Source of the DNA: Neopestalotiopsis rosae
Lineage: Eukaryota; Ascomycota; Sordariomycetes; Amphisphaeriales; Sporocadaceae
DNA length: 64,000 nucleotides
Direction: 5' to 3'
Assembly: GCA_023078685.1 (NCBI GenBank)
Contig: JALGAS010000001.1
Coordinates: 4,464,001-4,528,000 of the forward strand
Shown: piece after piece, positions 9,524 to 23,100 of the stretch
Layout: each line of letters opens with the position of its first letter
How positions within the stretch are numbered: position 1 is the stretch's first letter
The notes under the pieces: generated by a model
The model's database searches: none
The model's input: the letters and a program-made list of their open reading frames with translations, nothing else
What the model was told of the DNA's origin: nothing
Made by a program: the position numbers and the translations under genes

Positions 9524-12436
9524 ATGAGTCCACGAAAGCGATCCAAGCCGAACTCCTCGGGACTCAGTAGCGGGAGCACAACGAGTCTCCCCGCCGCATT
9601 ACCGTCGCAACCCAGCACTGGCCAAAGTCTTGCGACAGCATCGGGAGAACTCTCAACAAAGGACCAGAAGCAGAACTCTTCTCTACCGGCTTCCCAACAA
9701 TCGAGCCAGTCAAATGGGAGTCAAGCACCTACGAAACAGGTAACTTTGTGATGTACTGTGGGGGGTTTGTTCGTATGTAGGCTTATCTTTATCGACACAG
9801 GTGCGAAAGTCGGGATCTTGGTACGGCTCGCTTGGGCGGAAAGCCTCGGCTTCTACTCAAGTCGCCAAAGAAACGATAATGGGAGGAACCGTGCGATCAA
9901 AGACGACTGTGGATTTGAGTCGGTTTGAACCAAAGAGAAATGCAGACGACGTAGGCGACTTCGATGCTCAGTCGACGAGAACAATGCCGAAGATTCATGA
10001 AAACGATGGGCCGTCCACACCAGATATAGCGACCGAGAGTTCGCAACCGTTATTGAAAGACAGTGAGCCCACGAAGGGGTCGCAAAATAAACCCAAAGAT
10101 GGGCAAGAGGTCGACACCAATATGACAGATCCAAAACAGCCAGAAGTCTCCAATCCGCCTGGGCCGGCACCACCTACAACCTCTTCGGGTTGGCTTGGGG
10201 GATGGTTCGGCGCGTCTGCTGCGCCCGCGAACAATACGCCAGTTGATAATGTCCCATCAACGGATGCGCCCAAGAGCCCCGAGCCCGACCAGGCACAACC
10301 CCCAGTGGAAGCTCCAGTTGAAGATCCACCAACCGCAACTGCGGTACCAGAAACGCCAACGTCTGGAAGACCAACCAGCTCGTGGCTAGGTTATTGGTGG
10401 AATGCGACTGCTGATTCAGAGAGTCCGCAGAAAGACACAGCGCAAAAGCCAACCGTGGAGACTGCGAAAGTCAAAGAGGACGAGGATGTGGTTATGAAAG
10501 ATGTACCGCCACCGCCAGCTCCAGTAGAAAGTCAACCTTCAGCCGGTTCGACTTGGGCTTTCTGGTCTCGCGATACTGGCTCGAAAGGCCAAAGCGATCA
10601 GTCAAAAGCTACTCCAGAATCAGGTGAACTTGCTGTCATGGGCGAGGGCTCGGAGGCAAGCCCTCGACAGTCTGCTGGCGTCAAGATCAAAGATGGTACC
10701 GCAACGACAAAGGATGCTCCTTCGAACAAGAGTATCAAGGAAGCTCCTACAAGCAAAGCCACCAAGGAAGGCCCTATAGCCAAGAACACCAAGGAAGCCC
10801 CTATAGCCAAGAACACCAAGGAAGCCCCTATTGCCAAGAACACCAAAGAAGCTTCTATAAACAAACCAACCATAGGTTCCCCTACAAAGACAGCCACCTT
10901 GAAGGCAAGTAAAAGGGGAAGGCCTCAATCCGTGGATCTTGAAGACCCTACCCTCTCGCGACCTGGTACGCCATCTAGCAGGACCGCGGGAGCAAAGCTC
11001 GATAGTCCTACTTCCATCAAGGCATCACCTCCGAATTTACTGTTGCCATCATTCGGAAGCACGTATCAGATGAAACAAAACCCTTCCATTATCAAGCAGA
11101 TCACTCGACTTTTGCTCAGAACGCAGCAGCCATCTGCGACGCACGTATATCTTGCGAAAGAACCTCCTAAAATCAAAAAGGCCATCGCTATAGGCGTTCG
11201 TATGTACTTCTTTTCTCCAAACTTGGCCCAACAGTGTTGAGGTCCATGATTACATGTGGACCTATCACTATCTAGATGAAATTGTTATGCTGACTCATTG
11301 TGTGGATAGACGGCTTATTTCCAGCAATATACTTGAGACCAATGATTGGACAACCTACAGGCACTTCCATTCGCTTCGCCAATCATTGCGCTGATGCCAT
11401 CAGGAGATGGGCTGACAGTCATGGCTGCGAGGACTGCGAGATTGAAAAGGTTGCGCTCGAGGGTGAAGGCAAGATTGCGGACCGCGTTGACAATTTGTGG
11501 AAATTACTCCTCAATTGGATCGATCACATTCGTAGTGCAGACTTGATCCTGGTTGCATGCCACTCTCAAGGAGTGCCCGTCGGATTGATGCTTGTGGCCA
11601 AGCTCATCGACCTTGGCATCATCACGAATGCACGGATAGGAATTTGTGCAATGGCAGGCGTGTCACTCGGCCCTTTCCCAGACTACAAATCTGGCATGGG
11701 GATGCTCATGGGGTCAGTAGCTGAACTCTGGCAATTTGCAGATCCCTCGAGCGAGATAGCTCAGAGACTGGAGCATGCTGTGAAGACAGTTCTCGAACAC
11801 GGATGCCGAGTCACATTCATTGGCAGTATTGATGACCAGGTGGTACCCATGGAGTCTGCTGTATACTCACCTGCAGCGCATCCTTACATCTACCGAGCTG
11901 TATTCGTAGATGGTCGAATTCATGCTCCTGACTTTATCGCACATTTGGTTGGATTCGCGCTCAAACTCCGAAATCTAGGCGTCTCTGACCAGGGCCTCAT
12001 TCGAGAACTATCCGTCGCCTTAGCCGGCAGCCTGTACTCGGGAGAAGGTCATTCCCGCTTGTATGATGATGAGCAGGTGTATGAGTAAGTTGTCATCGTC
12101 CACTTTCTTTCCCACACATTTGCTGTTTGCTTTACGATGCACATGCCTCGTTCTCAGCTAACCTGAACGAACTGCAGCTTGGCCGTGTCTCATGCCCTCG
12201 AAACGACGGATGTAGGCAAAGTGCCCTCCCGCGTCGACAAACACGAAGGAATGACCAGCACCAATCCCTATATTCTTCCCTGGATAATGCGCGGGCTTTT
12301 AGAAGAAGGCATCGTCAAGACAGAACTGTCAGCAGAGACAGCGGAGCTGCTTCAGCAATTCGATGACTGGAAACCTGTCACCAAGGCCCTCAAGGACATC
12401 AAATTCCGTCTTGAGGCCGTCCGATCTCGGTTATAG
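9524..12436 (+). CDS. YMC020W/YML020W-like alpha/beta-hydrolase family protein
   Basis: Four exons: 9524-9739, 9801-11199, 11310-12084, 12178-12436; product 882 residues. Introns have GTAACT, GTATGT and GTAAGT donors and all phases close. The N-terminal half is disordered, with three Trp motifs (GWLGGWFG, SWLGYWWNA, STWAFWSR) and a 9-residue tandem repeat. The C-terminal half is a hydrolase fold. The third exon junction creates HGLFPAIYL (oxyanion-type motif). The putative nucleophile is S624 in ACHSQGV, where the first Gly of GxSxG is Cys. A candidate Asp lies in GSIDDQVVP and a candidate His in GRIHAPDF. This matches the fungal YMC020W/YML020W family as I know it; its substrate is unknown. 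The ATG at 9524 (MSPRKRSKP) is preferred over the upstream in-frame ATG at 9449. Confidence 0.85.
10740..10874 (+). repeat. 27-bp coding minisatellite
   Basis: Four full tandem 27-bp units (10740-10766, 10767-10793, 10794-10820, 10821-10847) and a decayed fifth, in frame, inside exon 2 of the YMC020W-like gene. They encode E-A/G-P-T/I-S/A-K-A/N-T-K. The middle units differ by one or two bases, so expansion is recent or the copies are homogenised. Confidence 0.9.
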
Positions 12437-14130
12437 CAGAAAACATGAAGAGATCAACAACGAGGGATTCAACGTAGCTATTGGGCGTTACTGGAATGGG
12501 TTCATTATAGCACGAGGCATGAATGCCTCGAGGTTTGCCGGAGTTTGGGAAATGTTGGCGGGTTGATTCATCATTGCATGATCGGAATACGAACGATCAT
12601 TTACCAGCATCTGCATGGTTTGCGCAGGCGAGCATTGCATTCAGGACATAGTTTTAGACAAGATATACACCTACCTAGATGAGTTGCGCAAGATAATTAC
12701 CAGAGAAAGAAGAAGTTACATATGCCAGGTAATCAGGCCTTTTTCAATTGGTCTCTCGGAAGAATGCCGAAGCGACTGCAAGGTACATTCGACACCCGTG
12801 TGCATACGAAAAAGTTGCCATTATTCGTATTTTCTTCCCGTCACAAATTGTTGCGCTGCCGAATGTCTCGAGTCGTGTACGTATGAAAACATAAGCTCTT
12901 GCCAAGTATACTCTAATGTAGAGCTTACACAGTATGTATGCCCCGCTGAAGCTTCAGGGAGGATTTCTTGGAGATTAGCAAACGTCCCCCAACGGCCGGG
13001 GTTCTGTCGAGGGGCAGTATGGAGTTAAGAGCTTAAGGGGGAGACAAGGATCGGCGAACTCTGGAAATTTCTGGGTTCCAGAAGTATTCCTTCGGAGTCG
13101 GACAGCGAGCCATTTGCGCATGTCACACACATTGGATCTACAGACTCGAGCCGCTTGTTGAGGTGAGGCTGAACCTGGGGGACAATGCACTAATTTACCG
13201 CTCAAGCATGGGAAAAATGCCACTGGGATGCAAGTATGAATTAACAAAAGAAAAAGGTGCTTGTTGTCCTAGGTAGTGCACCTACATACAGTATGGGGGG
13301 AGTCAATAGTATGTACATGCTCGGTTGATGGAGGGCGATTTCCTCCTTTGATGACTGGGTCCGCTTGCACTCTAAGGCCAGGGGAAGCACTAAAAAGTTG
13401 ATCGCCCATGCCTACATGTTCCCTGTATCCACTGTTTTGCGGCTATTGACTCCATCATGAGATGCCCAGGAGAAAAGTGACGTGCCATTCGTTGGCGACA
13501 TTCCTAGACAGTTGACCTAGAGATGGAAAGTAAAGTTTTACTACCTTGGACCAAGTTATCTTTTTCTTGCCCTGCCTTCCAGCATACCAGAACATACGCT
13601 ACGTCCCCCGGGCAATAATAATCCAACTCTTGACAAGACAAAAGCAGAAGCGAGCGACAGCAGCTATCCTCGTCGCGGCCAATCGCCAAGCGAAAGCACA
13701 GATTCCGTCCGAGTGGTGACCAATCAACAGCTGTCCCTAGCATCACCCACCAAGCCGGCGGCTCTAAACTACGTACTACAGCCAGGTAGTCAGTAGTAGC
13801 TGTGGTAAGGATAGTGCTTGTTCCCTTAGGTCCAGATTGCAGACCGGCATTCTCGGGGCACTGGGGAATCGATGATGGGCCGTCGCGATACGCCAACCTA
13901 CTAGATGATGATGCTGCGAAAAAGCACAAGCTCAGTTTTCACCATGTAAGCAAGCTACTACCCGAGTGCAGCTATATCCGTCCTTCTTCCGTCCCCGTAC
14001 CACCACCAAGATATATCGCGTGCGCCGCATGCTAAGACAACAAACTCTCGCCGACAGTCGGCTACGTGGGACGCGCCTAGGGCGCTGTGAGCAGGTGTAG
14101 TGAAGACAACGATCGATCATAATAGTGATC
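12437..14130. other. 1.7-kb spacer upstream of the Fmp27-type gene
   Basis: A near-perfect palindrome lies at 12513-12530 (8-bp arms CGAGGCAT/ATGCCTCG around GA), in the presumed 3' UTR of the hydrolase gene. CTAGGTA-type words occur near 13270. The open frames of 80-140 residues show no codon bias or domain that I recognise. The last few hundred bases should contain the promoter and 5' UTR of the gene starting at 14131. Confidence 0.4.
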
Positions 14131-17100
14131 ATGGCCCTGTTCAATCCGACATTCATATTCGGGGTCATTGTACTTGCCTACATCGCTTCCTTCGTCGTAT
14201 TCGCCCTCCTGCGCATCGTCACTGGCCTCTCGATTCAGCGCATCGGCTACTTCTCCCTGCGACGTCTGGCATACACCCCCAAGGATGGCATCAAGATCGA
14301 GATACGGGGGCTCGGCCTCAACGTACATCGGCCGACTTTCTCGCAACCTACCTGGCTGAGCATAGTCGTCAGCGAACTCGCCGTGACGGTCGACATCAGG
14401 GCATTGGAAGGCCACAAGGCTGGCGCTGTGGTGGTCGAAGAGGACGATGATGGCAAGGACGATGGCAATGGCGACCGCAAGCCCGAAGAAAAGGACAAGC
14501 CCGAATTCCCTCCGAAGCGAAGAACCACGCTTCCCCGTCGCGCCACCTTTGGCGCCGCACGAAGCGAGACATGGAAGCAGCTGATGAAGACGAAAGAGAA
14601 GATCAAGAGACTTCACAGAAATATCCATTGGCTGCGCTTGGTTGATGTCGTAGCCACGGATTCGTCAGTCAATATCGTCGATGTGGGCAAGATACAATGC
14701 GGCAGCTTCACCGTAGCAGTCGACACGCGGCGCAAGATGGTCGACCGCGCCCGCTTCTTCTTCCAAACCAGGGCCGAGAAGAACAGACAAAAACAACAGG
14801 CCGAATGGATCGTCACGCTGCGTAGTGTGTTATTTACCGCACAGGGCGGCGAGGCGTCCGAAATCCTCGACAATGCTGTCCTCAATGTTCATGGGTTTCT
14901 GTACGACCAGCTCGACGGACTTCGGGATGCCACACTCGCCCTCAAGCTTGGCCGCGTACACATACCTTACGACGACGTGCAAAACTCCATGGAGCGCTTT
15001 CAGAAGCAAAAGCGCTTATATTCAAAGGACTATCACACAGTGGAGGCATTTGATCTCTCCGTCGATAACGTCATACAGGAGCTCGACGAACCCGACAGTA
15101 CAGATCAGGACATCATGCAGACCGTATCAGATTCAAAGGAATTTGTGAGCTCCATTTTGAGAGGTGTAAAGGAGGTTCAATTTGCTGTCAGTCTTGTTGG
15201 AGTGAGCAAAAAGGTCATGACAGTCAAGGCGTCTGGCGCACCACTTCTACTCAACTTTTCCATGAAGGAGGTGGGTATAGATCTGCACCGTCTAGATCCA
15301 AAGTCGCCAGCCCATCGCATGTACTTCCCGTCCAAGGACCTTGCACATGAAGCCTTGGCTGCTGCTCTGTCTATATCAATTGGGTTGGATGATGGGCACG
15401 GCAAACCAGAACGTTTGGTTTATATACCAATGGCCACCACGACAGTAAGGACTACTTTGCCCTCCAAGACAGTTGAGCTTTCAGATCATGGGAGTGCCGA
15501 CGAGAGAAACGCCAATATTCTCTTTGCAAACAGTGTCGTAACTTCGCCATCGGTTGATCTCGATCCCAAGCATCTCCCCATTCTCCTTGCCCTGCTTCGG
15601 CCACAACCCAAAGCACCGAAGGCGCAAGTACAACAACGCCACAAGTTGATATCACGACTCCTACCAAAAGCAAACATCAAATTCACCATGCACGAACCAG
15701 TGATACGTGTTGCTCTACCCCCAGTACAAAAGACGGATGATCCGGATGATTTTGACCTCATCATCTCGTCTATATCGTCGATATCGCTGGATGTCGAGTC
15801 TTTTCACTCCGCTGTCGAAGATCTGCACTATTCCCTGGTTTCACAGGCACGGGTGCAGTCCCATAACCTTTACTATCAGACTGCCCAAGGAGGGAGGTTT
15901 GATCTTGTCGACACGGAATTTTTTGACTTGAAAGTGACGCTTGGAGCGAACCCTGACGTGCACGTCATGGCGAATGGGCATCTCCAGTCCCTGGCTGTGC
16001 ATATGGTGCGCCCCGAGATTGCGACTGGCGTACGCCAGATCATTCGCCAGCTCCGTCTGGATGTCGAGCCTGATAAGCGTGCTCGATCGAAAACGCCCAA
16101 ACAACAAAGTGGGCTCCGAGGACTGCCACCATGGCTTTTGCACTTTCAACTATCAGTTGATGATTTCAGCGTTGAAGTGGCTGGTGTCGACGATGACTTC
16201 CCTAATCACACCCGGGGACTTGCACTACAGATCGATTCGTGGTCTGCAGAATATCGTGCTCAACGCATGGACCAACATCTACGACAGCGTCCCACGTCTA
16301 GAAGGCGAGCTGCAAGTCGTGCGGTGATACCTGATCCTGAAGTGTTCAAGGCAATGCCGTCTCCCACTTCCCCCAAGAAGAAGCTGCCCGAGCATTATAC
16401 CGAAGGTGATGGGCGCAGGATTGCCATTCATGTCCATGGATTGGAGGCTTTCATCATTGATGGCGAAGAAAAGTGGGAAGCTGACCCCTTTGTCCATCTA
16501 CCTCGATTCGAAGTCGCTCTCTCCACTTCCACTGACAAGCAAGGTCCTGTCCTGCATGTCCACTCACATATGAAGACATTGATGCTTCAATACTCGCTGC
16601 ATCGGCACTATGCTGTAGGTGTTGCAATCATGATGCTGGGAAGGGCTTTCATGAAAACGAAACGCGAGACCACCGACATGAAAGCCAAACAGCATGAGGC
16701 GAACAGTCCTTCCATCGATGATCACTTGGCGCCTCCAATCCTATCACCTGGCTCGCCTGCCGTGGACCAAATGAGCTATTCCAGTCGTCCGGTCAAGGAA
16801 CTCGTCACTATTGACGTCAAGGCGTCCATGATCCAAATCAAGGCAGATTTACCGTCCGATCCGGCAGTCATGATCCAGATCTGCAATGTCGAGACTGGTC
16901 GTCACAGGTGGTCTCCACCCTTCTTTCGGGCCAAACTTGTGCGCATGTTTGCTGGTGCACCACGCATGCAAGGTGTCTGGTCGAGAATCGCCAGTGTTCA
17001 CTCCTTCCGGATAGACTATCGCGAATCTCGAAAGTTCAGCGCTTTTGGCTTCCATGATGACAAAATGTTCGACATCAACGCAGAAGCGATGCGTTTGGCT

Positions 17101-20100
17101 GTCCCATATGAGCTGATCATACACAAGATCTCGGACAATTTCATCAATGTTATCAAAGCTTCTGCTCAACTTCACCATCGCTTCAAGACCGGGACAAATG
17201 AGTACATTCTCGAAAAGGGACCCGAGGGACCAAAACAGGTACCTAAGATTTCTGTACGAACCCGGCATCTGCTGTTTGAGCTTGAGGATGGAGCATTTGA
17301 ATGGAAGCTGGGCATGATATACCGAGCTGGACGTGTAGAGCAGCTGCAGAGACTCGCCAGAGAAGATGCCTACCGCGTCAAGGTCAAAAAGATCCATGAG
17401 GAAGAGATCCGCAAGGAGACCAATCGCCTACGCAACCGTTCAGTAATGACCAGGGGTCGCACCAAAGATATGAACGTGTCTTGGAATCGGAGCAGAAGTG
17501 AGGATGAGCGTCCACGGACCGCTATGGACGGTCGCCCACCACTGGATCACCCAAGAGGCAGAAACAGGCCTCGTTACGACCCCGATGGTTGTGTTGGTTT
17601 CAGCGGTAGCGCCCATGTCACAATTACCGAGGCGAGACAGCGGTTGAACGAGCACAATGCGCAGAGTTGGAGAAAGCGCATTGATCGTCATTATGAAATG
17701 GCTAGAGAGAGCGCAAAGGAGCTTCGTGGCTTATTCTGGGCACCAGATCACCTTCCGGATGACGTGGAAGACCACGAAAAGATCCTGGAGGTTCCTCAGC
17801 GTCCGGCACTGATGGGTGCCATTATTGAAGATCTGCACTTCATGATTGACAAACCATCTTTCCCGATATCCAAGCTGCCAGACTTTCTTCACGATGTCGG
17901 CAAGGGGCAGCCCAAGGACATGAAATACTCTCTGCTCGTTCCGATGAATGTTCAAATCAGCATGAGTCAAGCCAGGCTGTCGCTACGAGACTACCCCTTG
18001 CCACTACTACACATCCCGGCCATCAAAACAGGACAGTCTTCACGGCTCCCTGCAATGCATCTCAAGACCGACTTTGTGATTGCAGAAGAATACCGCGGAA
18101 TAGAGTCCACGAGGAGGATCAAGGTTCAAATAACGCCTCCAAATGCCAAAGACCCCGGGCAATCAGCGGCGGGTAGCTTTGCAATCGACGTCCGCCGCAC
18201 CGTCGGACCTGTGAAGTCGTACTCTGATATACACGTCGACATGAACACAGCATACCCTACCCGAATCACTTGGGGTCCGTCGTACCAACCCGCGATCCAA
18301 GATATGATGATGGTGATCGAGTCCTTTACAAAACCTCAATTGGACCCGTCCGAGAGGGTCGGCTTCTGGGACAAGATCAGACTCAACTTCCACTCTCGCA
18401 TGCGGATTGCCTGGAAAGGTGATGGAGATGTACACCTCGCGCTCAAGGGCACAAGAGATCCGTACAGTGTCACTGGCAACGGTGCCGGATTCTTGATGTG
18501 CTGGCGCAATGATGTTCGTTGGAACATTAATGTTGAAGACGAGCCAAAGAGGTTCATGACTGTCGACAGTGGTGAATATGTCCTTGCCATCCCCGACTAT
18601 AGCCACCAGGAGCGAGAGGTGGCCCGGAGAATGGGCGAGGGCGACAGTGTCGCAAGCGGAGATAGCTACAGATCTGGCGCGCTGTTCAAGAAAGTGGTCA
18701 TGAAGCTGTCCGGCAATGTGCAGTGGATGGCCGGTCTTGTTTTCGAAAAGGCGATCGGCGCCGACGGCCGCCGCAGTTTCGATTTCAAGCCACACTACGA
18801 CGTTGTCCTCAAATCCCCTCACTACGCCAAACCAGATGGTGATAAGCCCTACGATGCATTTAAAGGCTTCAGAAGTCAGCATATCCACCTGTCGATTGGT
18901 ATTAGAGCCCCAATGGATATGGACTGGAAAGCCTCAGATCAGCAAGTTTCAAGAAGCTACAATACCGTACACTTGACACCGCGCTTCTTTACTCACTTCT
19001 TTGCCTGGTGGTCGACATTCGGTGGGCCAATGTCCCTCCCTGTTCGCCAAGGCTCCCTATGGCCTGGCAGAGAAAAGAACAGCAAGAAGTTTGGCCGCCA
19101 CCTGGGAACAATCAAGTACAATATCCTTCTCGCACCACTCTTCCTGAGCCATATCTACAAACACAAAGACGCCGAGGACTACTCGGAGAGTTCAGTGTCG
19201 GCCACAGGTATCAAGGTTCGGTTCGACAGCTTCATGCTCGACATGCATCAACGAAGAGAGGAGTTTAGCACCAGAGATCGTGGCCGAGATACGCAAAGCA
19301 GGACAACAGCCATGAAAATTCATGCTGCTCAACTGGATCTTGTATCAGCAGACGTGCGCGCTGTCTCTGCTAGTATCAAGGGCACAACTACTGAAGCAAT
19401 CAAGAAGAACTCGCTTTCGACACTCATTGCACAGGGTGAAGAAGATGGTACCGACCTCTCGCACTTCACAATCCCAGATAATGACTTTAGCTGGATCGAC
19501 ATGGATGATTTCGTTGAACTCGACTGGATACTCCCATCAGAGCCTAACCCTGATACAAAGATCCTTCCACTTGCCTTTGCACCCAGAGTCACATACTTTA
19601 GACAGACAGATATTGGTGATACCATTGCTGGAGACCCTGACCGCACAAGTCCTTTTGGAAACGAGCCCACACACTTGTGCATCATGAGCCAGGACGACAA
19701 CCCCCGAGAAGTTCAGCAACAGCTCATAGAGCAAAGACTTTCTCAACTCGACACGCAGATTGACAACAACGTTAGGCTCGTCGGGGAGAAGGAACTGCAC
19801 TACATCAGAGAGGGCAACAATGATCCGCAGCTCAAAGCAGAGTACGAGACTTTCAACAGGCACACTGATGTTCTGCATGACAAGCGCACTTTCATGCAGG
19901 GCATGCTCAAAAACGTGTCCACGAATACTGTATCGACTGATGCCGATTCTTCAACCAGCAGTTCGTCCAATATCCCGGGTCTCTCCGAGGATCCGTCCTC
20001 TTCTGGCGACGAAGCTCGAGGACCAACTGGTGCCGACTTTGCAAGCGATTTCAAAAATCGTTTTGTGATTCACAACATGCAGCTAAAATGGAACAACTTG

Positions 20101-23100
20101 CTGCGGAACATTATCCTTCGCTACAGTCATCAAGTGAGTCAACGTCGAGGTTTTGTGTACTACCTCTCTCGGCCCGCGGTCAAGTTTATTCTCGACATTG
20201 TTGAGGAGCAGACGAAAGCCAAGAGCAAAGACAAGGACAAGCCTGAGAGCACCGCCACACCCGACAAGGACGAGCAAAGCGCGACACCCCAGTCTACCAA
20301 CAGTCACACGCGAGGAGCGGCGCAGGACATCGAACACCGCATCAAGCAGATTATACAGGATGGCCGCAAATTTGTCGATGCTGATGATGAGAGCGCCCCT
20401 GGCGAGCCTTCGGCCAATGTCAAGATGGATGATCTCACTTCGGGCATTGCTGAGGACTTTACAACCCAGAGCAGTTACCATGTTCGACTAATTGGTCCTC
20501 AAATCCAACTACAAAGCGATAGAAATAAGAACAATGCCGTTCTTATCACCGCCAGAAGCATGGAACTCAAAGTGGTTGAGGTCATGGAGAAGGCACGACT
20601 TTCAGATATGGTTTCTGGTCTCGTCCAGCGGCGTTTCCTGGTAGGAATGGACGGCACCCAGTTTTTCGTCACTCATCAGAAATGGTTTACTGGGCAGTAC
20701 CTATCCATGTACTCTGGCAACACGTACGGCGCACCGAGTGGCTCATCGTGGCCACCGTGGGTTCCTATGGAGGTCATGTTTGATTTCGAGTCGGATCCAT
20801 TCGGTTTCAAGAGAGTTGTGCAAAAGACTTCAGCCCTGCTTCGGTACGACAAGTACAATACGCTCCGTCTCAAGTACAATGACGACATTCACAACAGCGA
20901 GGGCGCAGACAATGACTCGAATGAGAACGCGGAGAGTCGAATGGACAACCTCTGGGTTGAATTTCCCCAAGCCAGAGCGCTTTGCAACTCGTCACAATAC
21001 TATGCGATTTATGTGATCGTCCTGGATCTCTTGCTATACAGCGAGCCGCTCGAGAAGACGAGGAGCGAGCGACTAGAAAAGATCATGCTTGCGTCGGACT
21101 TTAGTGACTTACGGGGCACTCCCGAAATGGTCACCAAGCTGCAGGAGCGCATTCGTCAGCTGCAAGAGATCAAGACACACTTCCAAGTCCATTCAAAGTA
21201 CCTTGACAAGAAGGGATGGCACGATCGTCTACTGCTTGAGCGTGATCTGACAGCATGCGAAGATGAGCTCTTCTTTATGATGAAGGCCATCACCACGTCC
21301 CAGCGCAAGTACGATACCGCGTCTCAGAGCAACGCATTGCTGAGATGGAGCATCTCTGCTCGAGAGATTGTGTGGCATCTCATCCGCGACAACAATGAGC
21401 CCTTGGTGGAACTACAGCTGAGGGATGTCGAGTACGACAGGACCGATAACTCGGACGGCTCGCACATTAATCTGTTCCAGGTTGGTAAGGTTCTGGGCCT
21501 CAACTTACTCCCGGACGCAATGTATCCGGAAATGGTTGCTCCATACCTCCTTGACGACAAGATGAGTATGATGGACTTTCAGAACCAACAGATGGTGAGA
21601 GTCTACTGGCACATGCTCGAGGCCATTGCAGGTATTCCCGTGATGGACCACTTTGAGGTCAACTTATTCCCACTCAAGATCCAACTGGAGCGAGAAGTTG
21701 GCAAGAAGCTTTTCGAGTACATCTTCCCGGAGATGGAAGACGAAGAAAGTAAGAACGACCATGACCAAGCAGACTCGCCGGTTATGATGCGTCATGGCGG
21801 CAATGACAATGACGAAGACTACCAAGATGAGTCGGGAAGCATGCGCATGAGCGGATCTATCATTTCCGACAAGGATTCTACTTTCAATACTAGAGCCGGC
21901 TCACTTGAGCTCAGGCTTCGACCGACCCTGACATCGGACGCTCAGACACCAGAAACCACACCGCAGAAGAACAAGGCTCTCAGCGTACACTCTGGCGACG
22001 GTGGCAGCGTTTTCCGTCTCTTCAATACCAAGGGTCTCAGCAAAAAGCCTTCCCAGGACTCGCTGCGGGCAAGTCAGAACACGCCACGTCCTGGTATTGG
22101 CCGCTCGGCGACTATTGCGTCCAACACATCAGCCGAAAACAAGAAGTCATCGCGATTCGCTCTCAGCAAAACTGCCGGCAAGGCATCAGAGGACAAGCCT
22201 TCTGATGACTTGAGCCAGATGATTGATCGTGCCTCACAGTACATGACCTTTGCCTACATCAAGATGCCGTCTGTAGTCTTGTGTCTCAGCTACAAGGGCA
22301 AGGGCGACCGCAATATTGAGGATGTGCACGACTTTGTCTTCCGTCTTCCCACCATTGAGTACAGGAATAAGACATGGTCCAATTTGGATCTTGCCTTGGC
22401 TCTCAAGTCTCGCGTCATCAAGGCACTCATTTCTCACACAGGTGCCATTATTGGAAACAAGTTTAGCAAGCACCGTCCATCAGGCAAGGAAAAGGAGCGT
22501 CTTCGAGAGATTGCAACAAACAGCGTCCTTTTGGCGACACCACCAATTGGACCCAGTGTGGAAAATAGTGATGACTCGTCAAGCTTGTTCGGGACGAGCC
22601 CAGTCGATTACTCTCGCAGTCCGCCGCGAAGCATCACAGGGAGTCAAGGAAGTGGCAGTGCTCTCCAACGAAGCACCTCGAGGAGTAGTACCAGTGCTCT
22701 GCAGAGAAGCACCTCGCGAAGCAGTAGTGTAGCATCGAGTCGGCGCGGAAGCAGACCAAACCCCACCCTGAACACATTTTCAGGAAACGCCAACACTCAG
22801 GGGAGTGTGCCGACCTTCCTCATGATGACACCGCCTACACCTCAAGACAACCCCAGGCCTTTGGCCACGCTGGGACACGATCTGAGGCCCAAGACTAGTT
22901 CAGGAGACTTTAGGCAGAAACCAAGTGCCGCAAGTACCTTGAGACCGCTCAGCAGAGGCAGCGCACTCGACATTCCCGAGCCCAGGTTTGACCTCACAAG
23001 GCGTGCCACTGGCACGCCGGCCAACAATGGCAACACGGGCGGCCTGTCGGGCCTCAAGGGCAAATTCAGCGCATTGACTCACCGGCTCAATCATCGTGAG

